64,000 nucleotides of DNA from Stictocephala bisonia (GCA_035578905.1 JAQJVL010000579.1:476781-540780), one strand, 5' to 3'. Shown: positions 11,650 to 24,632, numbered from the stretch's first letter. A program made the numbers and translations. The notes: generated from the sequence alone by a model not told the origin.

Positions 11650-13960
11650 TTCACTAGGGTTAAATTATGACCAGGTACTAAACAATAATTTATTTGAAAC
11701 CAATTTTGTAATGTTACTGAAATAAATAAAACAAAATAATTAAAAATAAAAATACATTTTTGTTACTTTTATATTCATCTACAAAATTAAATAAGTGAAA
11801 TAAATATTGTAAGGTCATTTATGCTTTACAAGAAACAACGGAGAGTGAAAATATTATTTTTTTCTCTGTGCAGGAACTGAATTACTATAAATAATTACTT
11901 ATTTTAGTGTAACGAAAGTAAAACGTATTACAAATTTGACTGTAAAAATGAAATAAAAATAATATGATTATTTTAAACCAATATGCTAGTGTAGTGGTTC
12001 AGAGTCTCTGAATTTTACCTTACAATATTTATGTATATGCATATTTCATTAATATAAACCAATTTATAACTAATAAATTTGCATTATATGTTGTATGTTC
12101 AACCAATAATAACGTGTTAGAATTATAGTTATCGTGACAAAACATAATTACAAATCATGGGGTTTTCACCTAATACGATTTCGCATCACATGGATGGAGA
12201 AGAGTGGCTAAAGCTATATGTAGTATTGAAGTATATGGTGAAGAACAAACAGCATATACTTCAATAGACTTTTCACTAGCTATTTAACAACGTTTGATTG
12301 ATTTAATCACATTCAGAAAATATTTTAATTCTTTTTAATTTAAATAATAACAGCCTTTTTATTCAGTTAAATAATGTCTTCAACTGATAGTTAATAACTA
12401 AATGTTGTCTATTTTATTTATTTATTAATACATTTATTTTTACAGCGTTGGCCTCACTAAGTTTGGTGTAACTTGTCGGTGAGGTCCATTATAACATTTA
12501 ATAAATATCTCTATTTAAAAATTGTCAAAGTAATTGTGATGGTTTAGGGCGGCACTAAAATGTTATGATGTATATATTTAAGGCACTTTGGTAAAAATAT
12601 AAGCGAATTGATTACAAACTAGATTGAGAATTTGTTCACCATTTTTGCGTCTATAATATTAATTTCCATATGATTAAGCCCTTTATAAAACCCGATTTAA
12701 AATTCAATATAGATCTTTCAATGTACTCTAATGAATCAAAACGTTAAAAAATTTACGTTAAAATTAATAAAATTCAACAGAGAAACCAATGAAATACTGT
12801 TTTTAAATCCAATTAAAAACCATTTTGGCCCACAGATAGTAAAATTTAAAAAAATTAAACAATTATTAAAACGGGTTGTTTAGTTTTAAATTTATTTAAA
12901 ATTTTGATAAGAAAATTTCAAAGCACCTAATTGTTTTCAAACTCACTCCAATGCGATAGATAATCCATAGCAAAATGATAACAATTAAAAATGAAATATA
13001 AATACCTACCTATACAACATGGCTTATATTTTAGCAATTATTGTTCGAGATTTTTGGCTTATATAGATTTTAACCCTCAAAGTGGCACACACTTAATTAA
13101 GTGTTGTTATAGTGCACACCTTACAAGTTAGGACAGTGCTTTTGATTTGTATGGAATTTACATTAGATGGTGGTTACAATGATATGAAACACTAATCGAT
13201 TAGTTGATTTTTCCAATCGAACACAGATTACGGAAAGTGAATATCTTCTGTCAGTGTCAGTAATAGGCATTTACAGATATGACTGATATTTTACTTATAT
13301 TTTACTCTATCGACTTATAAAATATAAAAATTATTTCCTTGATAGAGCATGTTGCATTTAAATATTACTGTTTCCTCATTAACCAATTTTCATTGTTGTG
13401 ACCTGTTTTTAGTTATAAAATCACAAACAATTATTTTTGCCCATGAGATATGTAATATATAGCTTCTTAAGAACTATATTAAATTTAACGTATTTTGGCT
13501 ATCACACATTTTCAATTTTACTAGCACAACACTGTTTCCTAGGAGTAGCCCCTCCCTTGGCGATTTTTGAAAACAATATAATATACAACTCATTCTTTTT
13601 TACTTTATGTATATTATATGATAGCCTACCTATTGAATTTTTTTACATATTGATACGAAATATAGGTAAGTTTACAGTATATAAATATTTTTTTATGAAT
13701 TTTAAAACGAAGACGTGCAAAATAGATACAAAACGCCTGTCATTTTGGTAAAACGCTACCACCAGTTTGAGGGCTAAATTATTTATTTGTTTATTCCAGT
13801 ATTATAAAGAAATACGTGCCTCATAAAAATATAAATTTTCATTAAACTAGTCGAGCTCTCTATCGTTAGTAATGAGTTAATAATTGTTACTATTGATTAT
13901 TTTTAGCTGAATTCTATCTTATTTTTTTATATTAAAACTCATAAAGCTATTTTGTATAAG
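11650..13960. other. AT-rich non-coding tract
   Basis: No gene was recognised. There is a perfect 13-bp inverted repeat (ATTGAAGTATATG / CATATACTTCAAT, about 12225-12266, short loop) of unknown meaning. The 104-codon open frame at 13437-13751 is hydrophobic and AT-driven, without motif. Confidence 0.4.
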
Positions 13961-13964
13961 CCCT

Positions 13965-14105
13965 TGCTAGTTCCATTGAGCTTGTAGGCCTGAGCGTGAA
14001 CTTTATTCTACGAGTATATTACCGAACTTTAACTCAATCGGAGATTTGAACCTTGGTCTGTGCACTCGTCCATAGACATAGCTACTGAGCCACCACACTA
14101 GCAGT
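13965..14105 (-). repeat. tRNA-derived SINE
   Basis: Read on the minus strand: a box A (GTGGCTCAGTAGC, around 14082-14094), then a box B (GGTTCAAATCTC, 14052-14041) about 35 bp downstream, then a non-tRNA body ending near GTAGGCCTG. The box spacing fits a tRNA-like promoter. The body resembles the more diverged copy at 3835-3985. The parental tRNA is not determined. Confidence 0.6.
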
Positions 14106-14245
14106 TACTATATTATAACTACGACATAGTAATTATAATATAGTAACTTCACAAAAGATTACATGACATACAATTATACACTTTCTAAAGCAGTATTATT
14201 TGTTATTAGTTCAATATGGTAAAGTGTTTTATAGGAATGCATTTT

Positions 14246-14430
14246 GGATCTTTTCCGTTAATTCACTACCACTCCTTTTTTTGTTTCCGTTAATTCACTA
14301 CCACTTGAGAAATATTCTGTTGCTCTAAAAAAAAAACTGTTCCCCAATCATTTTTACGTCACTGTGATTTTCCTTATCCGCCAAGAATCCGATAGCACTA
14401 GCCTTATCACTTTCCAAGAACTTAATAAGC
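14246..14430 (+). mobile_element. partial MITE, TTAATTCACTACCACT family
   Basis: The left end TTTCCGTTAATTCACTACCA occurs twice in tandem (14252 and 14286), followed by the family interior (GTTGCTCTAAAA, CCCAATCATTTTTACGT, AAGAATCCGATA, TTTCCAAGAACTTA). The interior is shared with 33748-34047 and, inverted, with 18012-18313. The right terminus is absent. Confidence 0.7.
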
Positions 14431-14459
14431 AGATCTTTTAACACGTAATTGGGTAAAAA

Positions 14460-15500
14460 TGAAACAAAAAGTTTGAAATACGAACAATCATATTCAAAAT
14501 GTTAATAGAACATAGGTGATGTGCTGTAACATGACAATTAAAATTTAAATATGTTTAAAATAAATGTTTCTCACAAATTAAAAAAGTACATCCTAATTTG
14601 AGTATAGTTACAATTATGAACCACCCAAAAATTTAACTATTTCTTAGAAAAATATCACAATATTATACTTATTTTTAAGCCTTCATTTTAAAACACAATA
14701 ATTTAATTGTTGAAATTAAATCTATGTCGACTTCAACACAAATATATATTGATTTGACATGAATAAACTTGTAAACCACTATTTCAAAGCAAATATAAGT
14801 TAAACAATCATATAATATTATATTTGCTGTTTATTTTTGTAAATTCCATTCATATTACATTATTTATCGGTAAACATTATATACAGTAGTTATATTTACA
14901 AATTTCCACTTGTAATATTTAATATCCAGCTTATTATTTAACTTCCAATGCAATATTTTGTATAGTTTTATCCGTCCCTATAAATTTAAACATTAAGTAG
15001 AGTGCTTAACATAATAAAAATACATCAGAAATGTTTCCCAAATAACAAGAGAAACTATATTTTTATATTCTTTCAACATTCTTGGAACATTGGATAAACA
15101 TTGTAAAAAAATCTTTAAATTTAATGTGTACCCAATTTATTATTGTGTTAACCTTAGGAACAGAACATATAAATAAAACGTGATAGTTTAAAAATATAAA
15201 TTGAATTTAATATGTTTACTAACCATATTTAGTGGCTGTAAATATATTAATATATTTTATAAAACAAATACTTATTTATTTATCTATAGGGACGTAAATT
15301 AATTTGTACTCAAGCGGAAGTAAGTATTAACATTAGGGTAATAATGCAAAGGTATGTAATAAATATGTAAAATGAGAACATTGTATCGATGACAAATAAC
15401 AAATTTGTATTTAAAATGCAGGATAATTTGTAGGCCTAATAAAATGCATACACAATATTTTCATGATTAAAATCAATTTTATATTTTCCTTTTTTAATTA
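14460..15500. other. AT-rich non-coding tract
   Basis: Nothing was recognised. It lies downstream of the receptor exon's splice donor on the minus strand, so it is probably intron. Confidence 0.45.
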
Positions 15501-15572
15501 AAGAAGATTAAAATGGTAAACATAATAAAAATATTTGCTTATGTTTTAAGTACTGTAGTTCGATAATTTTAC

Positions 15573-16260
15573 CTTTAATAAAGTCAACAGCCATTTCCAG
15601 ACCGTATGTATCCTTGTCACAGTCGTCCAGTACGTGGGCGCCGAGCGAGAACGGCAACAACCCCTCAGAGTTTATTACGTCCAAGGTATAAAGCATCGTC
15701 TCCAAAGCCTGGATTCCTCCCTGAGGCATAATCGGTCCACAAGTCACAGTGTCCTCCCTCTCGTGGACCATCATCAACCCCCCTAGGATCACATCCCCTT
15801 CCAGCACAGCTTCACGTTTCACAGGCCATACGACAGCGTCATGCAAAACAGTAACAGGAACTCCAGGGTCCACGAGTGATCGGAAATTTCGAAATGGCAA
15901 GTCTTTCGTCGAGAAAACCCCAGAGTTAAAAATAAGATCGTATGAAGTGTTTATTACTGTTTGGGGGTGGTTTAGGTAACTGTGATACAGTAGATTGTAC
16001 GTTTGTTGTTTATGTGACAGGTATCTCAAACTGGAAGCACTTCTGGTTAGAGAAAAATTGGCATCTTTCCACTGATCGTGATGACGTTTGTTGGAAAGAT
16101 GATGGTACTGATGATAATGATGGCGATGATGAATCGAATGTCCCTGATGACGGATGCTTCCGAGAGCGAAAGCCGACAATGTTACAAAAAACAACAAGCA
16201 GTTCAATAAGCGAGAAACAGGCACATATTTACTATTGGGGTTGAGACATTTATATAACAT
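15573..16260 (-). CDS. metabotropic glutamate receptor-like gene, first coding exon (partial)
   Basis: Class C GPCR expected to bind an amino-acid ligand at the cell surface; this exon holds the N-terminus only. From ATG at 16260-16258 (context CACA before ATG) it encodes 229 residues plus one base. Residues 18-34 are a hydrophobic signal-peptide-like stretch. Residues 36-62 are unusually His-rich. Residues 150-229 match the start of the mGluR Venus-flytrap domain: EGDVILGGLMMVHE, the CGP cysteine at 174, GIQALETMLYTLDVIN, LGAHVLDDCDKDTYGLEMAV with the second conserved cysteine at 214. The exon ends at AAG followed by GTAAAA (donor at 15572-15571), leaving a phase 1 intron; the remaining exons (rest of ligand domain, Cys-rich domain, seven helices) must lie below it or outside the window and were not found. 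Domain blocks fit insect mGluR-family members, possibly the mangetout/DmXR type, but subtype is not certain. Residues 65-145 match nothing I recognise. Confidence 0.9.
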
Positions 16261-17054
16261 TGTGAATTAGAAACACCACTATTAGACCCAGCATTCTTAT
16301 ATGTTCATGGTCCATTTCTGATGCTTAAACTTGTCTTTCTTTGTCAGAAGGAAAGGCACACCACTTAAAATTTTTATGTATGTTTAGATGATTCACTATT
16401 GGGTTCAGGCTTTTGTTTCTAGAGAAAAAAGACTTTATTTAGTAAACATTTTTAAATAAAACTAAAACTAACAGCATACTAAATTGGTAACTTTATAATT
16501 AATTTTTAATGAGCCGTGATTAAATTTACTTACTTTTTTACAAAATATTTGTTATTTAATAGTAAAAATATTGTTAAATAACATAATTGTAAAAAATAAA
16601 TAAGTAAACATTAAATCGTTCATAGGTCTACTGAAAATGATAATCGATAAATGTCATAGTAAATTATAAAATTATCACTAATTTTCCTACAATTTATTTT
16701 TCCATTGAATTCAATAACTATTCTCTAGTTTTAAAATCGAAACATAAAAGAAAGTGAGTTAGTTTACTTTCGATAGTAGCGTATACCTGTTGCATTATGT
16801 GTTATTTAGGTGGATATAACTTCTTATTTTGAGTAAAGAAAACATTTTAACCAATTATTGGATGAAAAATGAATTATAGACCGATTAATTTCTTTCAGGA
16901 TAATCTAGTTTTTTTAGAAAAATAACAAAAAAATATTATCGACGCTGATGATTGAAATATGGTTACAAGTGATATAAAATAGTTAATTTTATTGAATTAC
17001 TTTAAGATTACAGCTCAAATTCAAGACAACACACACACACACACACACACAAAG
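16261..17054. other. upstream region of the receptor-like exon
   Basis: AT-rich sequence between the ATG-bearing exon and the GC-rich patch. If transcription starts in that patch, this is 5' UTR or a first intron. No convincing TATA box or acceptor was assigned. A short (AC)n run occurs at about 17029-17050. Confidence 0.4.
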
Positions 17055-17225
17055 CACTGGAGACCGAGGCCCCTAAACGGGCGCGGCTGTGTCGTTGGGG
17101 TCCGGGCGCGTCACGAGCGGGTCAGGCCGTGCCGTGACGTTTGGGCCACGGAGGCGGCTAGACTGCGGGGCGTCGCTGCCCCTCGCCCTACATTCCTACT
17201 GCGCATGCGCCACCTCCACACAAGC
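17055..17225. promoter_or_regulatory. CpG-rich island with NRF-1-type palindrome, candidate promoter/5' UTR
   Basis: About 170 bp of markedly GC- and CpG-rich sequence (CGGGCGCGGC, CCGGGCGCGTCACGAGCGGG, GGGGCGTCGC) in an AT-rich background. It contains TGCGCATGCGC at 17200-17210, the palindromic consensus bound by NRF-1 / Erect wing (family knowledge). It lies about 0.8-1 kb upstream, in minus-strand terms, of the receptor-like ATG. Promoter or first non-coding exon of that gene is the likeliest reading, on composition and position only. Open frames through it lack motifs. Confidence 0.5.
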
Positions 17226-18011
17226 AATGAGATCAGTCTCATTTGGTTACTTACTACATCACTGGAAACTAGGTCCTATCAGTACACTTACGAGTTAGTT
17301 GTGAACGGTATTTCTCAAAATCATGTTTCTGATCTCTATTTTACATGAAAGTAGATGGATAATCTGTAAACATTTATTATTTTATAGATTTTTGACAAAA
17401 GATTTTTAATAAATGTAGCAAATATATAAAAATTAAAATAACAAATAATTTATTGATTTATTCTATAAAAATATTAACATTATGAGTAACATATATTTAA
17501 ATATGTAAATACAGATATATGACATGAAACCTTTGACATTACATTATTAAAAAACATATTTAACTCCATATTGGTAAAATATAATAGACAATACGTCACT
17601 ATGTTAACTGCGTATGATAAAAGTATAGACAAAATTATTTAAACATTTATAGAAAAAAGCCATAAGACATTTTCCTATAAATCTGTGTGACATTTTATAT
17701 TACATGTCACAAGATTTATTGCAATATAAAACCCAAAAGTACAAATATTATTGCGATCTACTTCGATAAACCATGTTTACAATTTTCAGAACACCAGGAC
17801 TCAAAAAACGTAGTTAGCACTTATACATAATAATTTAATTGAGAGAAAATATAATTTGTTATACTTGTTTTCCTTTCATTTTGTTGTTTTATTGTTGATT
17901 CTTTACCATGTACATATGGAATGGTTTATATTTGGTATTATTTGACTTAGTTCTTAAATGATTTAAGCTGGGGTTAATATTAGGTTTACTGCCACATATT
18001 TTTGAAATATT

Positions 18012-18313
18012 TGACCTTATCCGTTAATTCACCAACACTACTTTTACCGTTACTTCATTACCAATACTTGTTTAATTGCAATTATAGTTAGGTTAGGTTG
18101 CTATAAGGTTGATCGCAAACTGGTAAATCCACGATTGACTTACCGTCGTATGCGCTCTCCGTGTGTAAGTTCTTGGAAAGCGATAAGATAAGGCCAGTAA
18201 TATCGGATTCCTAGCGGATAAGGAATACCACAGTGGACGTAAAAATTATTGGAGAACTGTTTTAGAGCAATAGAATATCTTTTAAGCGTTAGTGGATTAA
18301 CGGAAAAGATCCG
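18012..18313 (-). mobile_element. MITE, TTAATTCACTACCACT family, full-length copy
   Basis: About 300 bp with terminal inverted repeats of the ATCCGTTAATTCACCAACAC type (left) and AGTGGATTAACGGAAAAGAT (right). The interior matches, inverted, the copy at 33748-34047: TAAGTTCTTGGAAAG, GGATTCCTAGCG, ACGTAAAAAT, TTTTAGAGCAATAGAA. A GGTTAGGTTGC stretch sits near the left end. No coding capacity. Confidence 0.75.
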
Positions 18314-18504
18314 AAATAGTTTTCCAAACTCCTGTAGGATTTTCAACAAATTATTTATGGACATAACATACTTAAGATTACTAAAAATAGCAATGCTACC
18401 AATAAACTAAATATATGTAATAACGTTTTTGCTAAAAATTAAAATTTCCATTAAATGCAATCTTAAAACCACATAAAAGGTAAACTTTTAAATAGAATCA
18501 CAAC

Positions 18505-18548
18505 AACACTGTTCCCAGCGAGTAACTTGGTACACGTTACTGGGAACT
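18505..18548. other. short hairpin
   Basis: GTTCCCAG-CGA-GTAAC and GTTACTGGGAAC form a stem with a 3-nt bulge and a short loop. No function is assigned. It is too short and isolated to call an RNA gene. Confidence 0.35.
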
Positions 18549-18729
18549 ATAAAACAGTAAATAAAGTGGAGGTATAAAGTGTGAAAGGCTAGGGGGGACA
18601 TAAAACTAAAGTAGATACAGAAGATGGATGGCGTCACTTGCCAAGCAAGGTCAATCTCCAACAGTACAAGGGTCGTGTTCTATACAACTTAGTCGATTAG
18701 GGAGTTTGATTAGTTTTACTTGTCCATTA

Positions 18730-21700
18730 GTATCCTTAGAGAGGACATTTTTGTAAAAATATCTTTAAAATATCTTATATATTATTTTGCTTGTCTCTAT
18801 TTTATTTCAATTTTTTTTTTATTTTTAAAACCAAGTTTAGGAATAGTTTAAGTTTATGAATAGTTTATAATGATTCAGTCCCAAATTTATTTTTATTTTA
18901 TTTTTATAATTTAAAACATAATAAAGGTCATTTAAATGATCCTAATTGATTCCCCGTATCTATACTGCGGTAGTTTTATAAATATCCTAACTATTTTAGA
19001 AATCAATCTAATAAATTAATAAGTAAAGGGGTCTTTTATCCTCAGGAAAAACACCAAAAACACGGGTTTCTATTCAAGATTTTGGTATGTAATAGTGAAA
19101 TAATGATTTATTTTCGATAAATAATTTTTTTTTAAATTACAATACTGTACTTATTTGAAAATGATTAACCATCTTCAACCAGTTGCGATTGTTTAGCAAT
19201 ACCTATAATGCGATGAGCCTGTGCAGCGTCTTAACTATAACAGAACGTACATTTCCTAATCTTTAAATAACAACCTATTGAAAAATATATTTTGGCCTTG
19301 ATAAATAATAGGAAAATCTCATTGCAAAATAAACATTGATGTGACATAAAAAGTAAAATAAAAACTAGAAAAAATAAATAAGAAATTACAAAGTCCATCA
19401 ACAGGAAACATAAAACAAGAAAATATTAGCTCACTCATCCTGTAATACTTATAATAATAATACAAATAAGTATTTAAAACTTATGAACAATCACAATATA
19501 ACTACTGAGGATATGTATAATATGTGCCGTCCTTCAAGTTAAAAAGCCATTATTTTACTTTATTTCTGTATTTAATTAGTGATCTACACAATTTAAAGTC
19601 GTCAGTTGTTTTATTAAACATCTTTGAGCTAAAAAATATTTAAAAAATCATGTCATGAAAGATTTTGAGACTTTTTGTTTTCTTATTAAATTGGCTGATC
19701 TACCGCGTGTGTCATGACTGTCCGTTATAAGCCTGGTTCAATTTTGCCACTACGAATAAAGAAAATTTGGAGAACTTTTTAGTTACATAAATAATATATA
19801 ATATAATATAAAAATGCTTTAAAAGTAAAATATTGTTAAATAGGTTAAATGACGATTCTCTCTTGTTATTATTATAATAATAGTTTTGTAACACTAGAAG
19901 TATTATTTGTTTGGTGAAGAAAATAAGTTTATGTAAAAAATGAGTATTTTTACAGTTAAATACATGTTACACTTTTAACGTAATTATTGAGATTTTAAAA
20001 TAAAAATATGGATACATATATAGATTGGACCTTTACAAATTGTATTATGTTTACTACAAATCACTACCGTATAAAAAATTCAAACCACACAGTTGAAATA
20101 GAACGACCTACTTATATTGTATATTTTACCATGGGGTTTTAGACTTTTCATAGTCGACTTGGCCGTTTGAGAAACGACCACATTAATGAGTGAATTTATG
20201 GGTTAAATATCTCTTACCATATAAATTATATTATGCTATAAAGTTGTGCCTCTGATAATATATTTTCACAGGATTTTAGGCCTTCAGCTGTGGGTTAGTT
20301 ATCGAAATGTTAAGAACATTCACGTATATATGGTTAAGGTTGAATACGTATATATCTGTATAATGTTATTATCTTTTTATTTTTACTGCTTTTTAAAATT
20401 AATTTTAATGCATGATTATCAAGCGCTTAACATATTCCCGTTTCGCTTGTTTTATTGGATGTGATGCTCAATTTGATTTCCTTATTTAATGGAAATTCTC
20501 TATACAATACTGCACCAGTCAAATTTAATATAATTATTTTCGGTAATAAAATTATGTTCTATTAATTTGTCGACCTAATAATTTTTTTTAATGTTATAAA
20601 ATCGTATTTCTCAACTCTAGATTTTATAGGGCTAGAGGTTTGGCAAATACACTTTTGTATTACGTTCTCAATATGTTTTCATTGTTTAATTTTCATTGAT
20701 TATAATTACTTTGAAAATTGTTTAATGTACTACAAATGGTCAAATATTAAATTTGGATTCATTTTTTTAGTTTTTTCTAACTTATATTTTATATAATACA
20801 GAATTGTAATAGTGAAGAAAGATTTGGTATTTTCTTTTTTTCTATTTTGTTGAAATTTATTTTTCAGGTAGGCCTTAATAATTATTTTCTTAGATAGTTA
20901 TTATTGCCTGCATGTATTTTGTCATCATAATTTGTTACTTAGTTATACATTGGTAAAATAAACTTTGTGTCGTTTAAATATGTCCATTTTTTATGGCTAT
21001 TTAAAACAAAGTTCATTTATTGTCCACTAAATACTTAGGATATTACGGCTTAGCGATGTTATTATTTTCAGTTTATTATATTATTTAAATATCAACAAAA
21101 TGAATGTGCTTATTATTTTATGTTTTAGTGTATAGAGCATATCAAATTATTTTAACTTAACTGATTACAGACAAAACCTTTAAAATTTTAAATTCTTACA
21201 GTTTTTAAAATATTTATCTTTAACTATACGATGCTTTCTTTCTCTATCTAAAGCGAGTTAAAGATATCTTTCTCATACGTGGAATGAGGAGAATAGAGAA
21301 CGAAATAAGCTAAGCTTTGGAGAGCTCTGACAGCCTAAGACCCACACTTGTCAAGAGGACTTTTTTAATGCTACTAGTCTTTCTAAAAGCTGTGGCTTTA
21401 CAAATCACTTTTATGCCTTCATCAAACATTTATTATTTATATGATTAATGTTCAAGCTTTTGATGGATAAAAATAAATGATAAACAAATAAAATGTATAG
21501 TGAACATAGGAATTCTTTTTTAAAACAAGCTAGACTTATGCTAGACTTATACAAATAAATATTTTAAAAACACCATTTCATATATTGTTGTAAAGTATTT
21601 TTAAAGTAGATAATTCCAACATCAAGGGTTTGTTGTATGAGAGAACAAGTGCATATATAATGTCAACTGTCGAAAAATTTCCGAATCACCAACCTTCACT

Positions 21701-21748
21701 GATTTAGGTCAGGATTCAGCTAAATTATGATTAAAACTTACATCCATT

Positions 21749-21750
<2 letters not shown>
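18730..21750. other. AT-rich non-coding tract
   Basis: No gene, RNA or repeat family was recognised in about 3 kb. Short open frames (60-72 codons) have no motifs. Confidence 0.45.

Positions 21751-21751
<1 letters not shown>

Positions 21752-21807
<56 letters not shown>
21752..21807 (+). repeat. (GA)n microsatellite, 56 bp
   Basis: A perfect GA run of 28 units. Confidence 0.97.
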
Positions 21808-21811
<4 letters not shown>

Positions 21812-22485
21812 CCTAATTAAAACTGCACGTGTTGGTTGAAATTCAGCCAAAGAATGTCCTATTATAGTTTTGGTTGGACACTGAAGCTTTTCTCACTTAA
21901 TAACTTCAGATGTCGCTTTAATCCAATTGAAAATTGTCAATTAAGTCATATGTTCAATTTGTTTATTACGTAGACCATTTTCAAAAAGGTTTTGACACTG
22001 TTATACCTATAATCATGATGTTCTTTTATTCAAAAGTAAAGAATAAAACATACCTCTTTTTCAAATCAAAGATGAAAACTCTTAGTTCAAACATCTGCTA
22101 GGCGAAGTATACTCTAATTTACAAAGAAACCCCTCAAAATTAAAGAGATCTTTTAACTAAAGATTTGTCTGATACAATTAAATAAGCATACATCAAATAA
22201 CCATTTAAAGTATTGGATTTACTTTACAGTAAAAATATAAGAGGGTATTTTATATGGTAGGAACAGATTGTATGAAATATTTTGATAATTCAATAAATAT
22301 TGTTTACGACGGATAGATTATTTAACATTACTTACTTACATTTAAACATTTTCTATGTATTATGAATAATAATATAAAATAATAATGCAAAAAATGGTAC
22401 TATAAAAACTATGCAAACTGGAAACGAGAACTTCGTACATCATAAATATTACATAAAAAAGGAGATAACATTACGTCAACTCATA

Positions 22486-22912
22486 CAGTGGTACGGACTC
22501 ATCCACCCAAACGTAAATGCACAGTGCTGTTGACGTGTACTGTTTGTAAATACATAAACGCACAATGGTATTTAAACTATTGTTTAATACCACACCGAGA
22601 TATAGCTCACCCAACCATTCATACAAATACACTGGCATTGATTCATCCACACACCCATAAAGTGGTGTTGACTTACATATACATCCTTAAAAATACGAAG
22701 GAATTGAGTGACTCATCTATCCACCCATACACGTACAATGGTATTGAATCATCTACCCACACATACACATGGTGGTAGTGACCCGTCTTTCCACCTATAC
22801 ATATCACTAGTGTTGACCCGACCACTCACCCATACACGTACATTGATATTAACTCACCAATCCACACATACACTTGGTGAGGTAATGACATACCTGTCCA
22901 CGCACGGATGGA
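22486..22912 (-). repeat. 36-bp minisatellite, locus 2 (degenerate, G-rich strand minus)
   Basis: Degenerate tandem units of the same 36-bp family as 2391-2690, reversed: CCACCCATACACGTACAATG, GGTATTGAATCATC and variants at 36-bp spacing. Unbroken four-run G-quadruplex motifs are not kept. Open frames of 96-98 codons here are periodicity artefacts. Confidence 0.75.
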
Positions 22913-23149
22913 TAGGGTTAGCATACGAAGCTAACATAATGGCCCCTAGATTGTATAGATTACTACAGTTTTCAGTAGGTAGACGTGGACAACCGACTTA
23001 CTGAGTAGACATCCCAATATTGACACACGCCTTGTGATTTCCCCTGTGGAGGGTCAAACCCGAAACAACATTACTGTTATTAGGAGAGCATACTACTTCA
23101 ACACAACAATTTTGACCTGTTTACTACTGTATATGTTACAAGTAATGGG

Positions 23150-23311
23150 AGATTTTCAGACCTTTTCCATTAGTTCAATACCACTGCTTTGGATAGGTTT
23201 GTTTAGGTTATGTTACGTTTGGATAGGTTTAGTTAATGAATGTTAGGTTTGGATTTCTTGTGTTAGGATAACCTAAGTTATGGTTATGATATTGAATTAA
23301 CATAAAACATC
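23150..23311 (+). mobile_element. short MITE, TTAATTCACTACCACT family variant
   Basis: About 160 bp with ends CCTTTTCCATTAGTTCAATA and a matching inverted right end (ATTGAATTAACATAAAACATCC). The interior is rich in GGTTTGTTTAGGTTATGTTA repeats. It has the same short architecture as 36951-37108. Confidence 0.6.
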
Positions 23312-23579
23312 CTAATTTTTATTTAATGGCTATGCCCATTTATAGCATTAAACCAATAACGAGGATTTAAATAATATTTACCATTTAATAATATTTAATA
23401 TTTAAAACATTTAAAATATAAAATGCATATCTCGATATATCGTTAAAATAAACAAATTCTGCATTAAAAAATAGTTTGTATTAATTTTTACCATTTCGAA
23501 TGGAATAAAATAGAATATATTTAAACAATGATAGTCTGGCAATAGTACATATGGATAATTTATCATCGGTTATGATCCT

Positions 23580-23790
23580 TCAACCCACCAATACACGTAA
23601 AGTTGTGTTGACCCTTCCATCCACCCATACAGGTACAGTGGCGATGACGATCCCACCCATCCTTACAAGCACAGTGGTGATGGCCCCTCACTCACCCATG
23701 CACGCAGAGTCAGGATGAACGCCATTCACTCACCCATAAACGTACAGTGACGATGAACCTTCCACCGACCCAAATACGTTCAATGAAGGT
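23580..23790 (-). repeat. 36-bp minisatellite, locus 3 (degenerate, G-rich strand minus)
   Basis: About six degenerate units at 36-bp spacing with CACCCATACAGGTACAGTGG-type cores, same orientation as locus 2 about 0.7 kb away. Confidence 0.7.
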
Positions 23791-23907
23791 AGGATAAAAT
23801 CAATTATTGAGATAGTTTAAAGTGTTCAACAACTGAAGAACAGTATTTTAATTATAAAAACAGTAACAATATATTTAAACAATATATTACTATGATCATA
23901 CTAATAT

Positions 23908-24215
23908 TTGTTTAATTTACTAATCATACAATTATTTGTTGGAGAAAAATCTATGGTATTTTTTAAATATAATAAACACTCTGAAAGTTATAAGTTGAAT
24001 AAGAAAATATTCAAAGATATTGTGAGAGAAACAATTTATTTAAAATTTAGATGTAAAGGGAGTTTAGTACACCATATAACTAAACAAATATATAACAGTA
24101 TCCCCAAGAACCAATAAAAGTGGACGAACATGGGAAAATTGGTGGAAAAACTTAGTTGAGGTATTGACTGTCAGAAACCTGGAAGAAGACTCATATTATG
24201 ACAACAGTTAGAGGA
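23908..24215 (+). other. possible coding remnant, unidentified
   Basis: A 69-codon frame (23908-24117) with lysine-rich, protein-like composition ends in PKNQ. Shifted by one base, a second frame continues directly: PRTNKSGRTWENWWKNLVEV then a stretch ending EEDSYYDNS and a stop near 24210. Taken together they look like the C-terminal part of a protein with one frameshift. I do not recognise the family; a decayed transposon, viral or host exon fragment or chance are all possible. Confidence 0.25.
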
Positions 24216-24632
24216 GGGGACGGAGAAGTGTTGACAGCTGTAGAAAATCCGTTATCGCGTATAAAATCTAATAGTATAATAGTCAGTCTTACAGATTTTA
24301 AATGCTTTGAATAATATTGGATAATCGAATGTTGGATATCTCCAATTACTATCTACCAATAATGTTCAATAACTTTCAACAACAATAAGTCTTACTGTTA
24401 TGAAGGGTATTTATGTCAATACGTCATGGTATTTATTTAATCTGAAAATGATGATTCGTAATATGGATCCAAGCCCAATTGACTAATATTGATCATAACA
24501 AGTGGACTGATAAAATATATCATACACAAGATTAACACAAGTGAATAGTTCGTATCGATGCATTTAAATAAAGTAAAATCAATCTTGAAGTAGTATCATG
24601 AATTATAAAAATGGAGTTGGAATTATACTTTA

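Noticed and set aside
12225..12266. microRNA-like hairpin
   Set aside because: The 13-bp stem is too short for a miRNA precursor, and flanking sequence does not extend the pairing.
15749..16244. Plus-strand frames opposite the receptor exon
   Set aside because: Antisense shadows of the well-supported minus-strand mGluR-like coding sequence.
16992..17348. 118-codon plus-strand frame over the CpG-rich patch
   Set aside because: Open because of high GC; composition is Arg/Ala-rich without any motif, and the patch is better read as promoter or UTR.
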